Positions 49,710 through 59,517 are shown, counted from the first letter of the stretch. The stretch is 64,000 bases of DNA from Pseudomonas benzenivorans (GCF_900100495.1 NZ_FNCT01000005.1:94713-158712), one strand, 5' to 3'. The notes: generated from the sequence alone by a model not told the origin. Numbers and translations are program-made.

Positions 49710-51118
49710 CACTCGTGCGCCAGAAATTCCGGCCAGCGCAGCGCATGACCATGCTCGGGCACCGTGACCTGCCAGCCGAGTTGCTGTTGCAGGAGTTCGG
49801 CGAAGGCCTGCGCGGCAGACAGTTCCCCATGCACCACGAAGGTTTGCGCCGGTGGGTGAACAAAACCCCGAGCCCAATTCAGCAACGCCTTCTGGTCGGC
49901 ATGCGCCGAGAGGCCGTCCACGCTGTGGATCGCCGCACGTACCGGGATGTCCTCGCCGAAGATGCGTACACGTTCGGCCCCCTCGATCAGGCGCCGGCCA
50001 AGCGTCCCCTGCGCCTGGAAACCGGGAAACAAGATGCTGCATTCGCGGCGTGGCAAGTTGTGGCGCAGGTGGTGCCGGATACGTCCCGCATCGCACATGC
50101 CGCTGGCAGAAATAATGATGGCCCCGGAGCGAATCCGGTTCAGCGCCATGGACTCCTCAGCGCTCGCTGTGAAATCCAGGTACGGGAGGTTCTCGCCGCG
50201 CGCGTGCCATCCGGCCAACCGCTTCGCCTGTTCGTCGAACAATTCGAGATGTTCACGCGTGATGCGTGTGGCCTCGGTGGCCATCGGCGAATCGACAAAC
50301 ACCATTGGACGCTGCAGACGCCCTTCGCAGGTGAGACGATGTAGGTGGTAGAGCACCTCCTGGGTTCGGCCGACCGCAAAGGCCGGAACGATGACATTGC
50401 CGCCGCGCTCGAACAGGGTTTTCTCGACGATGCCGATCATGTCCGCTTCGGTCGCCGAAAAATCCTTGTGCCGGCGGTCACCGTAGGTGGACTCGATGAC
50501 GAGGATGTCGGCTTCCTCAATGGGTGTCGGGTCGCGCAGGATGGGGCGTCCCGGCTGACCCAGATCGCCGCTGAACACGATCTTCGTGGGGTAACCGTAC
50601 TCGGTAATCCACACTTCCACGATGGCCGAACCAAGGATGTGTCCGGCATCACGAAAGCGGGCGCGCACTCCGACGCGGGGTGCGAACTCCCGGTCGTATT
50701 CGATACCTCGTACTTGCTGCAGGCATTCGTGTGCATCCTGCAGGGTATACAGGGGTGGCGGCACGGTCTTTTCTTTGAGCCGCTTGGCAACCCGCTTGGC
50801 ATCGCTTTCCTGGATGTGAGCGCTATCGGGCAGCATCACCCCGAGCAGATCAACCGTCGCTGGCGTGGCGTAGATGGGCCCCTTGAACCCGGCGCGCGTG
50901 AGTTTGGGCAATAGCCCGCTGTGGTCGATGTGGGCGTGGGTCAGCAGGACGAAGTCAATGGACGCCGGGTCGAACGCGAACGGCTCGTGGTTGCGTGCTG
51001 CTGCTATACGCCCACCTTGAACCATGCCGCAATCGACCAGGAAGCGGACATTAGCCGCTTCGACCAGAAAGCACGATCCGGTGACTTCTCGGGCTGCGCC
51101 CAAAAAACTGAGTTTCAT
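49709..51118 (-). CDS. MBL-fold RNA-specificity metallo-hydrolase
   Basis: 469 aa from ATG 51118 (MKLSFLGAAREVTGSCFLVE). Metal site THAHIDHSGLLP (HxHxDH) near residues 60-70, FRDAGHILGSA, VFSGDLGQPGRPI, and the beta-CASP/RNA-specificity region with SPMATEATRIT and IIISASGMCDAGRI. Homologous to CPSF-type nucleases. In bacteria such proteins are often of unknown substrate. It starts 8 nt after the DUF2892 gene stop and runs into LOG. Confidence 0.92.
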   Translation of the reverse strand: MKLSFLGAAREVTGSCFLVEAANVRFLVDCGMVQGGRIAAARNHEPFAFDPASIDFVLLTHAHIDHSGLLPKLTRAGFKGPIYATPATVDLLGVMLPDSAHIQESDAKRVAKRLKEKTVPPPLYTLQDAHECLQQVRGIEYDREFAPRVGVRARFRDAGHILGSAIVEVWITEYGYPTKIVFSGDLGQPGRPILRDPTPIEEADILVIESTYGDRRHKDFSATEADMIGIVEKTLFERGGNVIVPAFAVGRTQEVLYHLHRLTCEGRLQRPMVFVDSPMATEATRITREHLELFDEQAKRLAGWHARGENLPYLDFTASAEESMALNRIRSGAIIISASGMCDAGRIRHHLRHNLPRRECSILFPGFQAQGTLGRRLIEGAERVRIFGEDIPVRAAIHSVDGLSAHADQKALLNWARGFVHPPAQTFVVHGELSAAQAFAELLQQQLGWQVTVPEHGHALRWPEFLAHE

Positions 51119-51125
51119 AGGGCGT

Positions 51126-51329
51126 TCACTCGGGTTTTCGCATCGGGCAAGTGCTGAGGCCGAGCAGGCGATAGCCAGGACAGCGGCCTGCCAGGCCGGT
51201 GAGGAGTGGCATGATTCCAATGAGTCCCAGCCAACGCCAGGATGAGTCCAGCCACAATGGGAGACTGAGCAAAATCAGTCCGATGACGATGCGCACAATG
51301 CGGTCGAGATTTCCAACGTTGATTTGCAT
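51126..51329 (-). CDS. DUF2892 (YgaP-like) small membrane protein
   Basis: 67 aa from ATG 51329 (MQINVGNLDRIVRIVIGLILLSLPLWL). Hydrophobic residues ~12-30 and ~33-48, with a C-terminal GRCPGYRLLGLSTCPMRK. This is the DUF2892 pattern, usually next to rhodanese or MBL genes. It lies 20 nt after the outer-membrane channel gene of the exporter and links that operon to the MBL-LOG pair. Confidence 0.88.
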   Translation of the reverse strand: MQINVGNLDRIVRIVIGLILLSLPLWLDSSWRWLGLIGIMPLLTGLAGRCPGYRLLGLSTCPMRKPE

Positions 51330-51349
51330 GACGGTCTCCTTGTGTTGAA

Positions 51350-52888
51350 TCAGCGGCTTGAAAACGCGACGGGGGCGGCAGCGCCCCGCAGCGGATGGGT
51401 TGCGGTCGATGCCGTCGTGGATACGTCCCAGCCACCACCAAGGGCCTTGTACAGCGCCACCAATTGCACGGCGGCGTTGGTATGCGCCCGCGCGGCTGCG
51501 GTTTCCGCCTCGTGCAGGCTGCGCTGGGCTGCCAGCAGTTCGACCAGGGCGATGTCGCCCGCGGCGTAGCGGGCCTTGGCGTGGCCGTAGCTCACGCGCG
51601 TGGCATCCAGTGCCATGCCGCGGCGCTCCAGTGTGTCCAGCCCGCCGTGATAGTCGCCCAGCGCGCGCTCGGCATCGCCCAGCGCCGCCAGCACCGCCTG
51701 CTCGTAGGCCAGCGCAGCCTGCCGCTCGGCTGCCTCGCGTGCCCGAATTTCGGCTCGCACGCGGCCACCGTCGAACAGGCGCCAGGAAATCAGCGGCAGG
51801 ATGGAAAAACGCGAGCTGGATGCATCGAACCAATTGCCCGTACTGAGCGCCTGGAACCCGCCGCCGACACCGATGGAGAGTTTGGGGAACAACTCGGCTG
51901 TGGCCACGCCGATGTCGGCGGAACTCGCTGCCAGGCGACGTTCCGCAGCCAGCACGTCAGGGCGTCGGCGCAGCATATCTGCGCGCTCGCCCACCGGCAG
52001 CGCCCGCAGCGTGCTCGGCGTCAAGGGGCCATCAAGCAGTGCCAGCTCCCGCTCCGGCGGTGCGCCCAGCAGCACGCCCAGGCTGAGCACCGCGGCGCGC
52101 TGGCGCGCCTGGATATCCGGGATAAGCGCGTTGGCTGCTGTCCATTGGGCGTACGCCGCCTCCACGTCGGCGGCCGACGCGTCGCCCAGCGCATGCCGCA
52201 GGCGCACCAATTCCAAGGTCTGCTGCAGCGTATCTAGCGTGGCCTGTTGTGTGTGCAACTCGTAGCGGGCGCCGGCGGCGGTGAACCAGGTGCGCGCGAC
52301 CTCGGCCACGATGCGCATGCGTACGCCCTGTGCCTCGGCTTCGGTCGCCTCCAGGCGGGCGCTGGCGCCTTCCATGGCGCGCCGCTTGGCCCCAAACAAA
52401 TCGGCTTCCCAGGCCGCGTCGAAGCCCGCATCGTAGATGGTCTGCGTGGCGTCAAGACCGGGGATGGAGCCGATGGGCAAGGGGCCGTTCTCGCTTTGAC
52501 GGCGCCGGTTGACGCTCGTGCCAGCGCCGACGGTGGGCAATGCCTCGCCGGCCACGCGATCGCGCAGGGCGCGTGCCTCATCGATGCGTGCCGCAGCCTG
52601 GCGCAGATCCAGGTTCTGTGCCAGCGCCGTGGCCATCAGGCGGTCGAGGATCGGATCGTCCAGTGCAGACCACCAGTGGCTCAAGTCTGCGGACTGGGAT
52701 TCGCTTGCCAACGGCAAGGTCCAGCCGCTGCCGACGTCGACCGGCGGCGGCTCGCGGTAGTCGGGGCCCACGGTCGCACAGGCAGTCAGCAGCACGCAGG
52801 ACAGGGCCAGCGCGAGCGGACGCACGCGCCCTGGGGTCAGGCCGGTGACGGTTGCGCGAAGAAAGGGAGTGCGGGTCTTGGATTTCAT
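51350..52888 (-). CDS. NodT-type outer-membrane efflux lipoprotein
   Basis: 512 aa from ATG 52888 with lipoprotein signal (LALALSCVLLTAC). It shows the doubled OEP repeat of TolC/OprM-like channels (LDRLMATALAQNLDLRQAAARIDEARALR; DLSLVPAE-like helices replaced by GDASAADVEAAYAQWTAA). It provides the outer-membrane duct for the adjacent ABC exporter. Its start overlaps the permease stop by 4 nt. Confidence 0.92.
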   Translation of the reverse strand: MKSKTRTPFLRATVTGLTPGRVRPLALALSCVLLTACATVGPDYREPPPVDVGSGWTLPLASESQSADLSHWWSALDDPILDRLMATALAQNLDLRQAAARIDEARALRDRVAGEALPTVGAGTSVNRRRQSENGPLPIGSIPGLDATQTIYDAGFDAAWEADLFGAKRRAMEGASARLEATEAEAQGVRMRIVAEVARTWFTAAGARYELHTQQATLDTLQQTLELVRLRHALGDASAADVEAAYAQWTAANALIPDIQARQRAAVLSLGVLLGAPPERELALLDGPLTPSTLRALPVGERADMLRRRPDVLAAERRLAASSADIGVATAELFPKLSIGVGGGFQALSTGNWFDASSSRFSILPLISWRLFDGGRVRAEIRAREAAERQAALAYEQAVLAALGDAERALGDYHGGLDTLERRGMALDATRVSYGHAKARYAAGDIALVELLAAQRSLHEAETAAARAHTNAAVQLVALYKALGGGWDVSTTASTATHPLRGAAAPVAFSSR

Positions 52889-54003
52889 TGCAGGCGTCCT
52901 CGGACGAATACGGTGGCCATCGTCAGCGTGGCAAGGGCGATGACCGCCAGCGGCCACAGGCTGGCGAGAATGTCACCGGGCGGCATAGCCTTGAGAAAGC
53001 TGCCTTCGACGATGATGAGGAAGTGGGTTAGCGGAATGGCCTGGGCCAGCCATTGCAGGACGACAGGCATGTTTTCCACAGGCGTCGCAAAGCCGGACAT
53101 CAGCACCGCCGGCACGCCGATGGCGAACGCACCCAGGATGGCCTGCTGCTGGGTCATGCTGACCGCGGAAATCATCAGGCCGATGCCGACCACCGACAGG
53201 ATGAACAGCACCAGGCTGGCGAGCAGAAGTGCAAACGAGCCAGTAAACGGGATGCCGAACAGGAATACGCCTGCGCTGATCATGAACAGGCCCAGCACGG
53301 TGCCAATTGCGAGTGCCGGCAGTGATTTGGAAATGATGATTTCCGGCGTTGAAGTGGGCGACACCAGCAATTGGTCGAAGGTGCCAAGCTCGCGTTCGCG
53401 TGCAATCGACAGCGAGGTGATGAGCAGCGCGCTGAACAGCGCCAGGATGCCCGTGAGGCCGGGCACGATGAACCAGCGGTAGACCAGATTCGGGTTGAAC
53501 CAGTGGCGCACGACCACTGGCGTCGGTGCCTGGGCGTCGGGCACGACCTCAGCGCCGACATCGGCGGCGATGGTAGACAGATAGGCCACGGTGATCTGCC
53601 CCGAGTTGCTGCGCCGGCCATCGACCAGTACCTGGGCGCGGCCACTTTCGCCGGCAGCGATGGAGCGCGAGAAATCCACCGGGATGGCGAGCGCGGCGAT
53701 CACCTCGCCACGGTCGATCAGCTCGTGCAGCTGCTGCTGGCTGTCGACATGCCGGACGTGGGTGATGAAGCGCGCGCTGTCCAGGCGCTGTTCCAACTCG
53801 TGCGACCAGCGCCCCGCATCCTGATCGTAGACGGCGATATCGACGTTGCGCACTTCCAGCGTCGCAGCAAAGGCGAACACCAGCAACTGCAGGATCGGCG
53901 GCACGAACACCACCATCCGGCTCCGCGGGTCGCGCAGGACGCTGAGCACTTCCTTGATGAACTGGGCGCGCAGGCGGGTGAACGAGAATGCGGAAGTCAA
54001 CAT
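52885..54003 (-). CDS. ABC-2 type exporter permease (YbhR/YhhJ-like)
   Basis: 372 aa. One N-terminal membrane helix (FVPPILQLLVFAFAATLEV), a large periplasmic domain with the YbhR-type fold, then five hydrophobic segments from ~residue 175 to the end (ILALFSALLITSLSI; LFMISAGVFLFGIPF; LASLVLFILSVVGIGLMI). Second of two permease subunits, spaced 4 nt from the first. Exports hydrophobic compounds together with the ATPase and HlyD subunit. Confidence 0.9.
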   Translation of the reverse strand: MLTSAFSFTRLRAQFIKEVLSVLRDPRSRMVVFVPPILQLLVFAFAATLEVRNVDIAVYDQDAGRWSHELEQRLDSARFITHVRHVDSQQQLHELIDRGEVIAALAIPVDFSRSIAAGESGRAQVLVDGRRSNSGQITVAYLSTIAADVGAEVVPDAQAPTPVVVRHWFNPNLVYRWFIVPGLTGILALFSALLITSLSIARERELGTFDQLLVSPTSTPEIIISKSLPALAIGTVLGLFMISAGVFLFGIPFTGSFALLLASLVLFILSVVGIGLMISAVSMTQQQAILGAFAIGVPAVLMSGFATPVENMPVVLQWLAQAIPLTHFLIIVEGSFLKAMPPGDILASLWPLAVIALATLTMATVFVRGRLQ

Positions 54004-54007
54004 CGCG

Positions 54008-55177
54008 TCACTCCAGGTTCTTGCGCGTGGCGCGCTTGGCGATCACGAAGAACAGCACCCCGATCGCCGCCATGGCCGCAAGGTTGGGCAGGAACACGGC
54101 CCAGATGTCGCCGGCCAGGAACACCGTCTTCAGCGAATCGACGAAGTAACGCGCCGGAACCAGCCGGGTGATGGCCCGGATTGGCGCGGGCATCGCGTCG
54201 ATCTCATATAGAAAGCCCGACAGCATGAAAGCCGGCAGAAAACCCGTGAACAGCGCGATCTGCGCGGCCAGGAACTGGTTGCGTGCCAATGAGGAAATCA
54301 GCAGACCCTGACCCAGCGCCGGTACCATGAATACCGCCGACAGCAGTAGCAGCGCCGCCAGCGAGCCTCGCATCGGCACGCCGAACACGAACACCGCCAG
54401 CGCCGCCGCACCCAGTGTGGATAGCATGCCGAGCACGAAATACGGCAGCAGCTTGCCGATCAGGATTTCGGCCACCGAGGCGGGCGTGGACAGCACCGCC
54501 TCCATGGTGCCGCGCTCCCATTCGCGCGCCACCACCAGTGCAGTCAGCATGGTGCCGATGATGGTCATGACGATGGCGATGGCACCGGGAATCAGTGCGC
54601 GGCGGCTTTCCAGCTCGGGGTTGAACCAGTAGCGCGGTTCCAGCATGACGGCCTGCGCTGGTGCTCCGACGTCCAGTCCGGCACGCCAGGACTGGACCAC
54701 GCCGCGGGCGTAGTTCTCGACGTAGTTGGCGGTATTGGGGTAGGAGCCGTCGGTGACGATCTGCACCAGCGGCTCGCTGCCACGCTGGGCCAGCCGCTGC
54801 TCGAAATCCTGCGGGATCACCACGTAGCCGCGCAGGTCGCCTGAGACCAGCTGGTCGGCCACTTCGCGCCGGTCATGGGCGAAGTGGGCATCCAGGAACT
54901 TTGTGCCGGCAAAGGCCGCCGCAAGCTCCTGCGCTGCAGCGCCGGGCGACTCCAGCACCACGCCGACGCGGACATCCTTCGCATCCAGCGACACCGCATA
55001 GGCGAACAGCAGCAGCAACACCACCGGCAGCACGAACGCGATCAGCAGCGTCGAGGGGTCGCGCAGCGCCTGGTAGCTTTCCTTGGTGACCAGGGCGATC
55101 AAGCGCCGCAGATCAAAATGGCGCAGGTCGGTCTGCTGTGGTCCATTCCCGTCCTTGTGCTTTGTGGTGCCGTTCAT
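54008..55177 (-). CDS. ABC-2 type exporter permease (YbhS-like)
   Basis: 389 aa with the same topology as its neighbour: KESYQALRDPSTLLIAFVLPVVLLLLFAYAVSL at the N-terminus, a periplasmic loop, and five C-terminal membrane segments (LIPGAIAIVMTIIGTMLTALVV...). The cytoplasmic EWERGTMEAVLSTP is typical of ABC-2 permeases. Overlaps the ATPase gene by 4 nt. Confidence 0.9.
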   Translation of the reverse strand: MNGTTKHKDGNGPQQTDLRHFDLRRLIALVTKESYQALRDPSTLLIAFVLPVVLLLLFAYAVSLDAKDVRVGVVLESPGAAAQELAAAFAGTKFLDAHFAHDRREVADQLVSGDLRGYVVIPQDFEQRLAQRGSEPLVQIVTDGSYPNTANYVENYARGVVQSWRAGLDVGAPAQAVMLEPRYWFNPELESRRALIPGAIAIVMTIIGTMLTALVVAREWERGTMEAVLSTPASVAEILIGKLLPYFVLGMLSTLGAAALAVFVFGVPMRGSLAALLLLSAVFMVPALGQGLLISSLARNQFLAAQIALFTGFLPAFMLSGFLYEIDAMPAPIRAITRLVPARYFVDSLKTVFLAGDIWAVFLPNLAAMAAIGVLFFVIAKRATRKNLE

Positions 55178-56946
55178 GTGGCGGCCTCCAGCTCGCGGTC
55201 CGCCGACTCCACCAGGTGAATGAAGGCGTCCTCCATCGTCGGGTCGGGTCGTTCGGAGCTGACCGCCGAACGTTTGAGCGCGTCGGGCGTATCCAGCGCA
55301 ATCAGTTGCGCACGCGAGAGCATGGCCACGCGGTCGCAGTATTCGGCCTCGTCCATGAAGTGGGTGGTGACCATGATGGTCACGCCCTTGCGGGCCAGTC
55401 CGTTGATGTGGGTCCAGAATTCGCGCCGGGTGATCGGGTCCACGCCCGAAGTGGGTTCATCTAGGAACAGCACGGGCGGCCGGTGCATCAGCGAACAAGC
55501 CAATGCCAGGCGCTGCTTGTGGCCCAGCGGCAGGGAATCGGGCGTGGCGGACAGCCAGTCGCCCAGATCGAAGGTTTCGATCATCTCGGCAATGCGCTCG
55601 CGCCGGGTGTTGCCTTCCAGTCCGTAGACGCCGGCCGAGAATTCCAGGTTCTGCTGCACCGAGAGCAGGCCGTAGAGCGAAAACTTCTGCGCCATGTAGC
55701 CGAGCCGGCTCTTGGCTGCGCCGGTGGCGCGGCGCAGATCATGGCCCACCACATGCGCTTCGCCAGCAGTTGGTTTCAACAGGCCGCACAACATCTTGAA
55801 GGTGGTGGACTTGCCGGCGCCGTTAGGGCCGAGCAGGCCGAAGATTTCGCCCTTTTGCACCTCGAAGCTGACGTTGTCGGTGGCGGTGAACTCGCCGAAG
55901 CGCTTGGTGAGGTTTCGGCACGACACGGCAATGTCGGAACCCAGCTCAACCGGCGGCAGACGCTCGGCCAGCGTCGAAGTGCCGCCGGGGCCGCCACCGA
56001 GCAGATCGATGAAGGCGTCTTCGAAGCGCGCGGGCACCTGCGCCAGCTCCACTCGCGCCTGATCGGACAGGGCCTGGAGCTGCTCCGCTTGAGCGCCCTC
56101 GCGCAACACCACGCGCACGCCGGCGCCCTGGATCACGCCATCGCTCACGCTGGGCAGGTCGAGTGCCTGGGTCAGGACCGCTCGGCGCTCGGCACCGACG
56201 TCTTCCAGACGGAAACTGCGGCCTTCGAGCTGCGCGGTCAGCTCCTGCGGCGGGCCATCGAACAGGAGCTGCCCTTGGTTCAGCAGCAGCACGCTCTCGC
56301 AGCGCTCGGCTTCGTCGAGATAGGCGGTGGACCAGACCACGGCCATGCCTTCATCGGTCAGCGCCTGCACCATGCGCCACAAGTCCTGGCGGCTGACCGG
56401 GTCGACACCCACGCCCGGCTCGTCCAGCAGCAGCACCTTCGGCCGCGCCATGAGCGCACAGGCAAGGCCCAGCTTCTGCTTCATGCCGCCGGAGAGCTTG
56501 CCGGCCAGGCGTTTGGTGAAGGGTCCGAGCCGCGTGAAGTCCAGCAGCTCGGCAAACAGATCGGCGTTGCGGTCCGCATCCATGCCGCGCAACTGCGCAT
56601 ACAGGCGCATGTTCTCCATCACCGACAGGTCTTCGTACAGGCCAAAGCGTTGCGGCATGTAGCCACTGGCGACATGAATGGCGTCGTTGTCCTTGACCAC
56701 GTCATAGCCTGCCAAGGTGACGTGGCCGGCGTTCGGCACCAGGAGGCCGGTCAGAATCCGCATCAGCGTCGTCTTGCCGGCGCCGTCGGGGCCGACCAGA
56801 CCCGTCAGCCGTCCATAGTGGATGCGCGCGCTCAAGCCCCGCAGCGCCTTTACGTCGCCGAAATGCTTGTCCACGTCTTCGATGACGATGGCAGCGTCTT
56901 CGCCCGCACCCGCAGGCACGGCGGCGATAGCAGGGCTTGCCTGCAT
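55174..56946 (-). CDS. Tandem ABC ATPase (YbhF-like) of the exporter
   Basis: 590 aa from ATG 56946 (MQASPAIAAVPAGAGEDAAIVIEDVD). Two complete ABC domains: Walker A GPDGAGKTT with LSGGMKQKLGL and LLLDEPGVGVDP in the first; GPNGAGKST, a LSGG-like PLGHKQRLALACS and LFLDEPTSGVDP in the second. The second signature is degenerate, as in many YbhF-type proteins. Powers the YbhS/YbhR-like pair. Confidence 0.92.
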   Translation of the reverse strand: MQASPAIAAVPAGAGEDAAIVIEDVDKHFGDVKALRGLSARIHYGRLTGLVGPDGAGKTTLMRILTGLLVPNAGHVTLAGYDVVKDNDAIHVASGYMPQRFGLYEDLSVMENMRLYAQLRGMDADRNADLFAELLDFTRLGPFTKRLAGKLSGGMKQKLGLACALMARPKVLLLDEPGVGVDPVSRQDLWRMVQALTDEGMAVVWSTAYLDEAERCESVLLLNQGQLLFDGPPQELTAQLEGRSFRLEDVGAERRAVLTQALDLPSVSDGVIQGAGVRVVLREGAQAEQLQALSDQARVELAQVPARFEDAFIDLLGGGPGGTSTLAERLPPVELGSDIAVSCRNLTKRFGEFTATDNVSFEVQKGEIFGLLGPNGAGKSTTFKMLCGLLKPTAGEAHVVGHDLRRATGAAKSRLGYMAQKFSLYGLLSVQQNLEFSAGVYGLEGNTRRERIAEMIETFDLGDWLSATPDSLPLGHKQRLALACSLMHRPPVLFLDEPTSGVDPITRREFWTHINGLARKGVTIMVTTHFMDEAEYCDRVAMLSRAQLIALDTPDALKRSAVSSERPDPTMEDAFIHLVESADRELEAAT

Positions 56947-56947
56947 T

Positions 56948-57988
56948 TCAACGCTCCCCCGCCGGGATACGGGTGCCGGCTTTCGCATCGACCTCGATCG
57001 TCACCGGCATGCCCTGGCGCAAGGCACTGTCGCTGTCGGCTTCGTCGATGACGATGCGCAGGCGGTAGACCAGATCCGTACGCAAATCCGTCGTCTCCAC
57101 CGTCTTGGGGGTGAACTCGGCGCGCGGCGAGATGAAGCCGATCTGGCCGCGATAGACCTTCTCTGATGAATCGCTTTTGACGCGCACCAAAGTACCGGGC
57201 GCGATGCGCCCCAAGTCCGACTCGCCCACGTAGGCGCGCACGTAAACCGGCTTGTCCAGGCTCAGGCTGTAGACCGCGCTCTGGCTTGCGACCATGCTGC
57301 CGGGCTCCCGCACTCGTGCGATGACGGTGCCGCTACTGGGCGCCATCAACTCGGTGTCCGCCAAGGCTGTCGTGGCTTGCGCTGCGGCAGCCTGTGCGGC
57401 CGCAAGGCGAGCTTCTGCCGCGGCGATGTCTTCCTTGCGAAAACCTTCGGATGCTTGCGACAGGGCCGCCTTGGCCGCTTCGACGCCAGCGGCTGCCTGG
57501 TCGCGCGCCGTGCGGGCTGCATCGACCGTGCGCTGGCTGCTGGCGCCAGATGCCAGCAGGCCACTCTGGCGCTGGAAATTGCGCTCGGTCTCGGTGGCGA
57601 GCGCCTGGGCCTGCCTGAGGGCTTCGCGCGCCTGGGTGATTTCCTGCGGTCGCAGACCGCGGCGCAGCTTGGCCAGTTCCGCCTGCGCCACCTGCACCTG
57701 GGCCTGTGCTGCCGCAAGTGCTTCCCGATAGGGTTGCGCGTCAAGCGCCGCCAGGCGCGCGCCCGCGCTGACGGCATCGCCCTCATCGAAAGCCATTTGC
57801 ATCACGCGCCCGGGCTGACGGAAGGCCAGTTGCACCTCGCGGATGTCGACGTTGCCGTAGAGGCGCAATGCATCTTGTTGTCCATGGTCGCGCGACAACC
57901 AGAACGCCAGTGCGCCGCCAAGAGCGAGCACGACGACGGCGATCACGACCCAACGGGTTTTCTTGAAGAGGAGGTTTGGAGTTTTCAT
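56948..57988 (-). CDS. HlyD-family membrane-fusion protein (YbhG-like)
   Basis: 346 aa. N-terminal anchor (WVVIAVVVLALGGALAFWLS), two lipoyl-like halves (VRLYGNVDIREVQLAFRQPGRV; VMAPSSGTVIARVREPGSMV), a long coiled coil (~75-215) and a beta-barrel C-terminus. Bridges the inner-membrane permeases and the outer-membrane channel. Order HlyD-ATPase-permease-permease is that of the E. coli ybhGFSR operon, with an outer-membrane factor added. Confidence 0.92.
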   Translation of the reverse strand: MKTPNLLFKKTRWVVIAVVVLALGGALAFWLSRDHGQQDALRLYGNVDIREVQLAFRQPGRVMQMAFDEGDAVSAGARLAALDAQPYREALAAAQAQVQVAQAELAKLRRGLRPQEITQAREALRQAQALATETERNFQRQSGLLASGASSQRTVDAARTARDQAAAGVEAAKAALSQASEGFRKEDIAAAEARLAAAQAAAAQATTALADTELMAPSSGTVIARVREPGSMVASQSAVYSLSLDKPVYVRAYVGESDLGRIAPGTLVRVKSDSSEKVYRGQIGFISPRAEFTPKTVETTDLRTDLVYRLRIVIDEADSDSALRQGMPVTIEVDAKAGTRIPAGER

Positions 57989-58015
57989 CGATGGGTTTCC
58001 GCTGGATAAAGGTGC

Positions 58016-58441
58016 TCAGTGCTCGCGTGCGACCGGCGCATTCGCCGCTGACCGGCGCCAGGCGATGGCCGCTATGCCAGCCCACACCAACGTGCGCAGC
58101 GTCATGGCGACCACCGTGCGTCGCTCCCAGGCGCCACCCAGAGCCACATGCACTCCGAAAGCGAGGAACACGAGTGCGGTCGCCACCGTGATGACAATCG
58201 CCAACCACGCGGCCCAGCGCCGGCGCATCCACAAGCCGACGCCGGCGACGATGTAGGCGAACCCGGCCAGAAAATTGAACCAGAGCACGAAGGGCACATA
58301 GTGGCCGGCGGCTTGGCGCGCCGCGCCGTCGACAAACAGAACGGCGCCGCCCTCCCGAAGAGTGAGCAGACCGAAGCCGATCGCAAGCAGGGAGATCAGC
58401 CAGTGCCAGATGCTGCGTTGTGGATGAGTGGTCATCTTCAT
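58016..58441 (-). CDS. Small integral membrane protein of the exporter operon
   Basis: 141 aa from ATG 58441 (MKMTTHPQRSIWHWLISLLAIGFGLLTL; a second Met two codons on). Four hydrophobic segments: IWHWLISLLAIGFGLLTL, YVPFVLWFNFLAGFAYIVAGVGLWM, WAAWLAIVITVATALVFLAFGVHVALG, and TLRTLVWAGIAAIAW. No named family recalled. It is 27 nt upstream of hlyD in the same direction, so probably co-transcribed. Confidence 0.75.
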   Translation of the reverse strand: MKMTTHPQRSIWHWLISLLAIGFGLLTLREGGAVLFVDGAARQAAGHYVPFVLWFNFLAGFAYIVAGVGLWMRRRWAAWLAIVITVATALVFLAFGVHVALGGAWERRTVVAMTLRTLVWAGIAAIAWRRSAANAPVAREH

Positions 58442-58625
58442 GGCCTTTACTTGATCGGGGAAACTCCCAGGCCTTCGTCGTCGCGGCGTGCGTGTGCATT
58501 CCGCCGGGCGGTCGGGCTGAGTGTTGAATGACGCGGATTCGCGCTGGAGGCGCAACGCGATCGCATGACCGTGGTGTGCCTCTCGGCTGACCGAGGAACT
58601 GCGTGGCGGCAGGATGGAAGGCGTT

Positions 58626-59234
58626 TCATCGGGTGTGCGTGATGCCACGGAGATAGATGGCAAACACGGCTGGCGCGTCGCGGCGGATGCGTGCTACATC
58701 GCCCGCCAGCAACGACTGCATCACCAGCCCTTGAATTGTGCCGATGAACAAGACGACGGCCGCGTCCACATCCAGTTCTGAATGCAGCTCGCTTCGCGCC
58801 TTACCGGCTTCGAGCAGTCGACGCAACCGCTCACCATATTGACGGGTCAAGGTCTGCACCATTTGCTTGGGCAGGGTCTCCCCCGGCCGCTGTAATTCGC
58901 CGAAGAGCATCCTCGGCACCCCCGGGTGCTCGGCCACGAAGTCGATGTGCGTCTTGAAGATCGCTTCAAGAGCTGCGAGGGGGGACGTAGCACCTTCTGC
59001 GGCCTTGTCTACTCGAGCCAGCAAGCGTTCCGTAACCCAGGACATCACCGCCTGCAGGATTGCGTCTTTAGTCGGGAAGTGACGGAACAGTGCTCCCTGG
59101 GTCAACCCCATGCGCTGCGCGATGGCCGTGGTCGTGATGTCGCTGGGGTTCTGTTCGGCAGCCAAGTCGACCACTGCCTCGACGGTGGCCGCGCGCCTCT
59201 CATCAGCCGGTAGATGCCTGGAGCGTCCGCTCAT
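58626..59234 (-). CDS. TetR/AcrR-family regulator of the exporter operon
   Basis: 202 aa from ATG 59234 (an ATG three codons earlier at 59243 lies on its RBS). Winged-helix core IAQRMGLTQGALFRHFPTKDAILQAV near residues 40-65 and a CecR/YbiH-like ligand domain. By analogy with E. coli CecR, it probably represses itself and the exporter. A 14-bp inverted repeat sits just upstream at 59255-59268. Confidence 0.9.
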   Translation of the reverse strand: MSGRSRHLPADERRAATVEAVVDLAAEQNPSDITTTAIAQRMGLTQGALFRHFPTKDAILQAVMSWVTERLLARVDKAAEGATSPLAALEAIFKTHIDFVAEHPGVPRMLFGELQRPGETLPKQMVQTLTRQYGERLRRLLEAGKARSELHSELDVDAAVVLFIGTIQGLVMQSLLAGDVARIRRDAPAVFAIYLRGITHTR

Positions 59235-59254
59235 TGCTTGCATCCCAAAAAGTG

Positions 59255-59268
59255 AGTAATCTATTACT
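59255..59268. promoter_or_regulatory. Inverted repeat, candidate TetR operator
   Basis: AGTAAT-CT-ATTACT is a perfect dyad in an AT-rich stretch 21 bp before the TetR start, a typical place for an autorepressor operator. Confidence 0.6.
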
Positions 59269-59517
59269 ATCTTACCACTGTGCAGCCAGGCCGCAAGAGG
59301 GGAAGCACGAAAAAGAGGTCTCGATGAACAGCAGAACTGCTATCTCAGACGGCTGCCAACGGTCGATTTCTAGCGGGCGCAAACGTCGCCCTCCGCACCT
59401 CATTGGCGGAAGGGCGCCGGCACATCGCAAGCCTGGCGGGGCGTAAGTGGGCGGGATGTGGATGGAGATGCTGGCGCCCGAGAGGCCGAACCAGAAGAAG
59501 ACGAACAGGAGGTGGCC

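Noticed and set aside
55483..57051. 522-codon plus-strand frame opposite the tandem ABC ATPase
   Set aside because: Antisense shadow of YbhF-like gene with atypical composition.
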